DNA of 64,000 nt, taken from positions 42,804,437-42,868,436 of the forward strand of contig CP154956.1 in assembly GCA_039621445.1 (NCBI GenBank), given 5' to 3'. Positions 61,729-64,000 of this stretch are shown one piece after another (the first letter of the stretch is position 1; every line of letters begins with the position of its first letter). Position numbers and translations under genes: made by a program. Below the pieces are notes generated by a model that saw only the letters and a program-made list of their open reading frames with translations, did not search any database and was not told the DNA's origin. The DNA is from Euglena gracilis (Eukaryota > Euglenida > Euglenophyceae > Euglenales).

Positions 61729-64000
61729 GTGTGTGTGCGCGCGCGGCAGAGTGAGAAGGGAGAGACTGGCACATGACAGGTTAACAATGATTGCAGGACC
61801 GTTTCTGGGGGTAGGTTAGTTTCTCAATCAAATCTGAGATTTGCAGCGTACGTCATGTGAGACATGTGGTGGTGGGGGTTTTCGGAAGCTTGTGCAGGCA
61901 GTGTAAAACGATGCCCAGCTCTGGCTTCGAAATCGTGGGATGGGCTGCATTGCGTCATTGCCTCCAGGCTCAGCTTGCGGGCGGGGCTGACCTCTGCCAT
62001 CACAGCGGTGCGCCAGCTGGTACACGTCGTGCTGCGTGGGGGGCAGGGAGGAGGAGCGACGGATCACCGGGGGCAGGCGGTGCGGAATCCGAAAGGACAG
62101 CATGGGCAAGGAGACCAGGGATGTTGTTTGGGATCGACATGAAGTGAAACCCATCAAATTCTGGTATAAATTCCTATTTAATTGAATTTATTTCTTTCAG
62201 GCGGAATATTTAGGCGATAATTCTAGATTTTCCTTATGTCCAATCAATCTAGAATCTATAAGCAAATTCTAGAACAAACGCCTATTTGATCCGCTCACAA
62301 AGAAATAGAGAGATTAATTAGTCGTACAAGCAATCACAAAAAAAAATCACTTCCCAGAATCCAAAAGTCGGTCACAGAACGTTTAGAACGTTTGTTGTTA
62401 GCACCGTGACAATGAGCACAGAGGTTGAACTTTCTGTCTACAGTGAAAGATGTCTCTGCCTCACTTTGAGACTTAAATGCCAGGACCATTGGGAGTTGGA
62501 GGACAAGGCGGCCACCTGGGCTTGGGGCCATACTGCCCTTTTGGGGTGAGCGCGTCGACGCGCCCGGCCTTCCGGCCGGACTGCCCGCCACCCAGGGTGA
62601 GAGACAGCTTCGGGGAGGGCGTGGTGAGGTTGGAGCGCGGCCCTGGGCTGGGTTCCGCCGTGGAGGCCGGGGATGCGCCGGCCCGGCCCCCCGGCCCCCC
62701 GGCGGTGAGGGGCGTGAGGGTGGAGGCGGTGGGGGTGCCGCTGCGGGTCGGGGGCGTGCAATTGCCTGGGGTCACTGGGGGCTGACCTTCCCCCCCCCCC
62801 GAGACATACCAAACCCACCCCCAGGAAGTTGGCGTCAGCCACGTTGGTGAGGACGGAGGGAGCCAAGTTCCCCGATATGGCCAGGTCAGCGAGTTCGGGG
62901 CCGGAGACCAACTTCCAACGCAAGCCTCGAGTCCCCCCACCCCGTGAAAAAAAATGCTTGAATTCTCAAAAAACAACAACAACAGCTATTCTTCATGCCA
63001 CAGAAGATGAAATTCGACGAGGCAAGGAGGGTACAGAGTGGAAGACCAGTAGGAAATTCTGGAGGGGGGTCCTTTTTAAGAAAAGCTATTGGGAAGATGT
63101 AGCCAGCACTTTGCGCATTTCACACAAAACAAATCCAACACAATCTGTGAAAACATAAATTCGCCGCCAGCATTGGGGACCAACTGGGTCACACGAAAAC
63201 GGGATGCTAGCAATTAAATGGTCGGGAGGGGGAAAGGGCTGGTGCTGGGGCTCAACCGGGCGGCGGGGGGCGGAGCGTAGCAGTCCTGAGCTGGCAGGTC
63301 GGGTAACTCGGGTTCCAGGGTGGCTGGGGGGCTACTGTTCAGGGAGCTGCTGCTGGAGGGGGTGGACGTGGCGGAGATGGACTGCCAGCAGGCCTCCCAC
63401 AACCGGGTCGGAGAGCAATGTCTGGTGAACCAAAACTGAATAACACAATCTTCACTGCCGCTCAAAACGCTTGAAAAAAAAACACTCAACCAACCTGAGG
63501 CGGACCAGCCCCCCCCCGGCACAAAAAATTGCCGAAAAAACTTGTCCGTGTTGACAATTTTTGCCCAATATGCGCAAAATATGGGTTGGGGGCTGATTTT
63601 GGGTGATTTGGGGGTTAAAGCGTTTTTTTGGGCCGGGCCAAGAATGGTTCACTCTGGCAGTGCTGCTGTTCGGGGGTGCCCCTCCCCCTGCTTGACCAGC
63701 TCTGCTGTCAAAGAGGGGAGGGGGAACCCAATTGAGGCCGCGATCGAACCCAAAACCAGCCTGGAAGAAATAAATCTCCCACCACCCTGGGCAGCAGTTC
63801 AGTGCATCCTGGTATGGAACCTGCTTCCCACCGAGCCCCTAGCTGGGGACACGGGGGGGCCTGGCCGCCATCGGCTTCCCGAGGGGGTGCTTGCAGGCAG
63901 CTGCCGGGCGGAGTGGCTGGCGGCCCGCCGCCGGGCGGGCGGCGAGGGCGTGGCGCTGGGGGACGTGATGCCCTGCAGCCGCGGCACGTGGTGGACGGCG
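56330..64000 (-). CDS. Gene E: Ser/Thr/Pro-rich protein of unknown function, 5' end beyond window
   Basis: Exons 56330-56496, 56521-56982 (or from 56597), 57114-57476, 60021-60406, 60461-60642, 60729-60915, 61128-61572, 61992-62160, 62560-62781, 62810-62911, about 63,2xx-63435 and 63821 onward. From 62,911 down they sum to 2,685 nt, a multiple of three. Most segments are rich in Ser, Thr and Pro, with better-structured islands: SGPELADLAISGNLAPSVLT, LPPALLEAWEAYRPAQTVG, EVVVWCGDVAFPILRPEAWQ and KLKEELQTGWGLREIQPGML. No signal peptide, membrane span or known domain recognised. Several GC-rich exons are open on both strands; the minus strand is chosen for composition and phase continuity. Introns of 24, 28, 54 and 86 nt are implied. 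Start and stop not seen. Confidence 0.55.
56521..56982 (-). CDS. Gene E exon: best structured domain
   Basis: The acceptor is GGGCCAG. It reads AEEGFLRAHALRLVPGTEAG, VEVVVWCGDVAFPILRPEAW, QKIFAYDCATSRWPAEF and VTEAQWLRCAGDWLRA. The frame stays open to 56,521, where CAG/GTTAAT may be a donor; an earlier donor is GTGTGG at 56,597. If neither is used, the protein ends at TAA. Confidence 0.62.
57114..57476 (-). CDS. Gene E exon: Pro/Ser linker then basic segment
   Basis: Acceptor GATTAAAG and donor GTGCGA, phase 1 at both ends. A Pro/Ser/Arg-rich linker precedes MDTRRTIRGTVTDVHGRVHT. The latter resembles the GT-x-T...R-x-V-H start of the exon at 60.4 kb, a possible internal repeat. Confidence 0.5.
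57480..59120. other. Large intron of gene E (inferred), no exon seen
   Basis: AT-rich to 58.3 kb, then an inverted-repeat element at 58.4 kb and TTTTAGGCCATTTTAGG units at 57.5 and 58.7 kb. Confidence 0.4.
58381..58565. mobile_element. Tc1/mariner-like MITE
   Basis: Inverted ends of about 50 bp: CACTCAGTTCAAAAAGTCAT at the left and, reversed, CAGTCAGTTCAAAGAGTCAT at the right. The right end is followed by TA; the left flank is AA. No coding capacity. Confidence 0.65.
59126..59376. mobile_element. hAT-like MITE with perfect 8-bp TSD, CAGGCTTC subfamily
   Basis: CAGGCTTCTTTTTAAGAC... to ...GACTTAAAAAGAAGCCTG type ends, flanked by ATTGGGGG on both sides (59,118-59,125 and 59,377-59,384). Central GGCGCTTCGCGCC hairpin. 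Confidence 0.88.
60021..60406 (-). CDS. Gene E exon: helix plus Pro/Ser linker
   Basis: The acceptor is GTGGACAG. It reads AGTMTEEVRRSVHHAETMTR, then PPPPRPPPNDPPNDPAP and a Ser-rich stretch. The 3' end (GTTTCT donor) is from phase. The whole block is also open on the plus strand. Confidence 0.45.
60461..60642 (-). CDS. Gene E exon: Thr/Asn/Gly-rich
   Basis: Phase 0 start (VAAVYVSSGTQCATPPKRNT), ends two bases into a codon at GTAACA, with a 54-nt intron below. The antisense frame is also open. Confidence 0.45.
60729..60915 (-). CDS. Gene E exon: Trp/Gly/Cys-containing
   Basis: Acceptor TGGTTGCAG and a strong CAG/GTGTAA donor. It reads SPSEAIGPLVLVGGQRTHRP, then YDWPGCPEPTGTEWWRGGWQ. Confidence 0.5.
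61128..61572 (-). CDS. Gene E exon: longest well-composed segment
   Basis: Acceptor AACTGCAAG, in phase with the exon above. It reads YTMTNITQHHVWYGQAQAVP, LPPALLEAWEAYRPAQTVGK and TLCSFPVNRRPLDFNPRP. The 3' end is unsure: donors exist near 61,230 and at 61,128, and the tail is a PTHPPTHP repeat made by a GGGT microsatellite. Confidence 0.6.
61147..61180. repeat. GGGT microsatellite
   Basis: About seven GGGT units followed by GTGC repeats, possibly inside the 3' part of a gene E exon. Confidence 0.88.
61600..61742. repeat. GT microsatellite
   Basis: About 70 GT units with two or three slips, immediately upstream of the exon ending at 61,572. Confidence 0.93.
61992..62160 (-). CDS. Gene E exon
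   Basis: Acceptor TTTATACCAG and donor GAG/GTCAGC, phase 0 to 1. It reads SLVSLPMLSFRIPHRLPPVI and TQHDVYQLAHRCDGR. Confidence 0.6.
62560..62781 (-). CDS. Gene E exon: Thr/Pro/Ser/Gly-rich
   Basis: The acceptor is GGTCAG, 28 nt from the previous donor. It reads PPVTPGNCTPPTRSGTPTAS and later LTTPSPKLSLTLGGG. The 3' end (GTCGAC donor) is a guess from phase. The plus strand is open too. Confidence 0.42.
62810..62911 (-). CDS. Gene E exon: helical island
   Basis: 34 codons, phase 0: LVSGPELADLAISGNLAPSV then LTNVADANFLGVGL, ending at GTATGT, the best donor in the region. Using GTGGGT at 62,819 would shorten it by three codons. Confidence 0.6.
63216..63435 (-). CDS. Gene E exon: Ser/Pro-rich
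   Basis: Acceptor GTTATTCAG, phase 0. It reads FWFTRHCSPTRLWEACWQSI, then STPSSSSSLNSSPPATLEPE. The donor was not determined; the frame ends at TAA near 63,214. Confidence 0.45.
63821..64000 (-). CDS. Gene E exon, cut by window end
   Basis: The minus frame is Ser/Pro-rich (SPSATPSPPARRRAASHS) and ends at an AGCAG/GTTCCA donor. The plus strand also offers a GCTTGCAG acceptor followed by CRAEWLAARRRAGGEGVALG, so strand is not settled here. Confidence 0.35.

Noticed and set aside
61080-61819. Thr-His and Cys-Val repeat frames around 61.6 kb
   Set aside because: Frames through the GT microsatellite; only the portion below 61,572 is supported as coding.

Overview
This is nuclear DNA of a eukaryote. 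Short high-GC coding exons sit in long, low-complexity, repeat-crowded introns and spacers full of poly(C)/poly(G) runs, and I see no bacterial-style operons, rRNA or tRNA. The only family I can name is an octotricopeptide-repeat-like (OPR, Tbc2/RAP-associated) helical-repeat gene. Such genes are expanded in plastid-bearing algae and algal-type protists, where they bind organelle RNA. A microalga with a large, repeat-rich genome is the best guess. All five gene models lie on the minus strand, which would fit unidirectional gene arrays, but I cannot name the lineage.

Gene models were built by reading splice signals and checking that codon phase is kept from exon to exon. In ascending coordinates: (D) about 4,452-5,078, a short stretch of four exons, unrecognised; (C) 8,828-19,885, nine exons, unrecognised, with one OPR-like helix exon; (B) 22,659-29,977, eight exons summing to 966 nt (321 residues), a predicted secretory or membrane protein with an N-terminal hydrophobic segment, three blocks of G-x-x-x (mostly GWxx) repeats, a later membrane span and an acidic tail; (A) 31,235-49,017, perhaps to 53,570, the OPR-like gene, in which roughly one exon encodes one helical repeat and at least one exon is only 40 nt; (E) 56,330 to beyond 64,000, a Ser/Thr/Pro-rich protein of unknown function with several very short introns.

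The rest is dominated by small non-autonomous transposons. Many have hAT-like ends (CAGGG...CCCTG or CAGGC...GCCTG) and 8-bp target-site duplications, six of them perfect. Others carry TA duplications. A GGCGC/GCGCC hairpin recurs in the middle of unrelated families. There are also minisatellites (0.5-2.2 kb duplicated at 33.5-35.0 kb; 52.1-52.5 kb; a 43-bp TTCGAGG array at 53.9-54.3 and 55.1-55.3 kb), many microsatellites, and a perfect 148-bp palindrome at 37,361-37,508 inside an intron of gene A.

What is solid: the OPR-like repeats, their exon phases, the GX3 repeats of gene B and the target-site duplications. What is inference: exact ends of several exons, first and last exons, gene boundaries, and all functions beyond 'OPR-like'.
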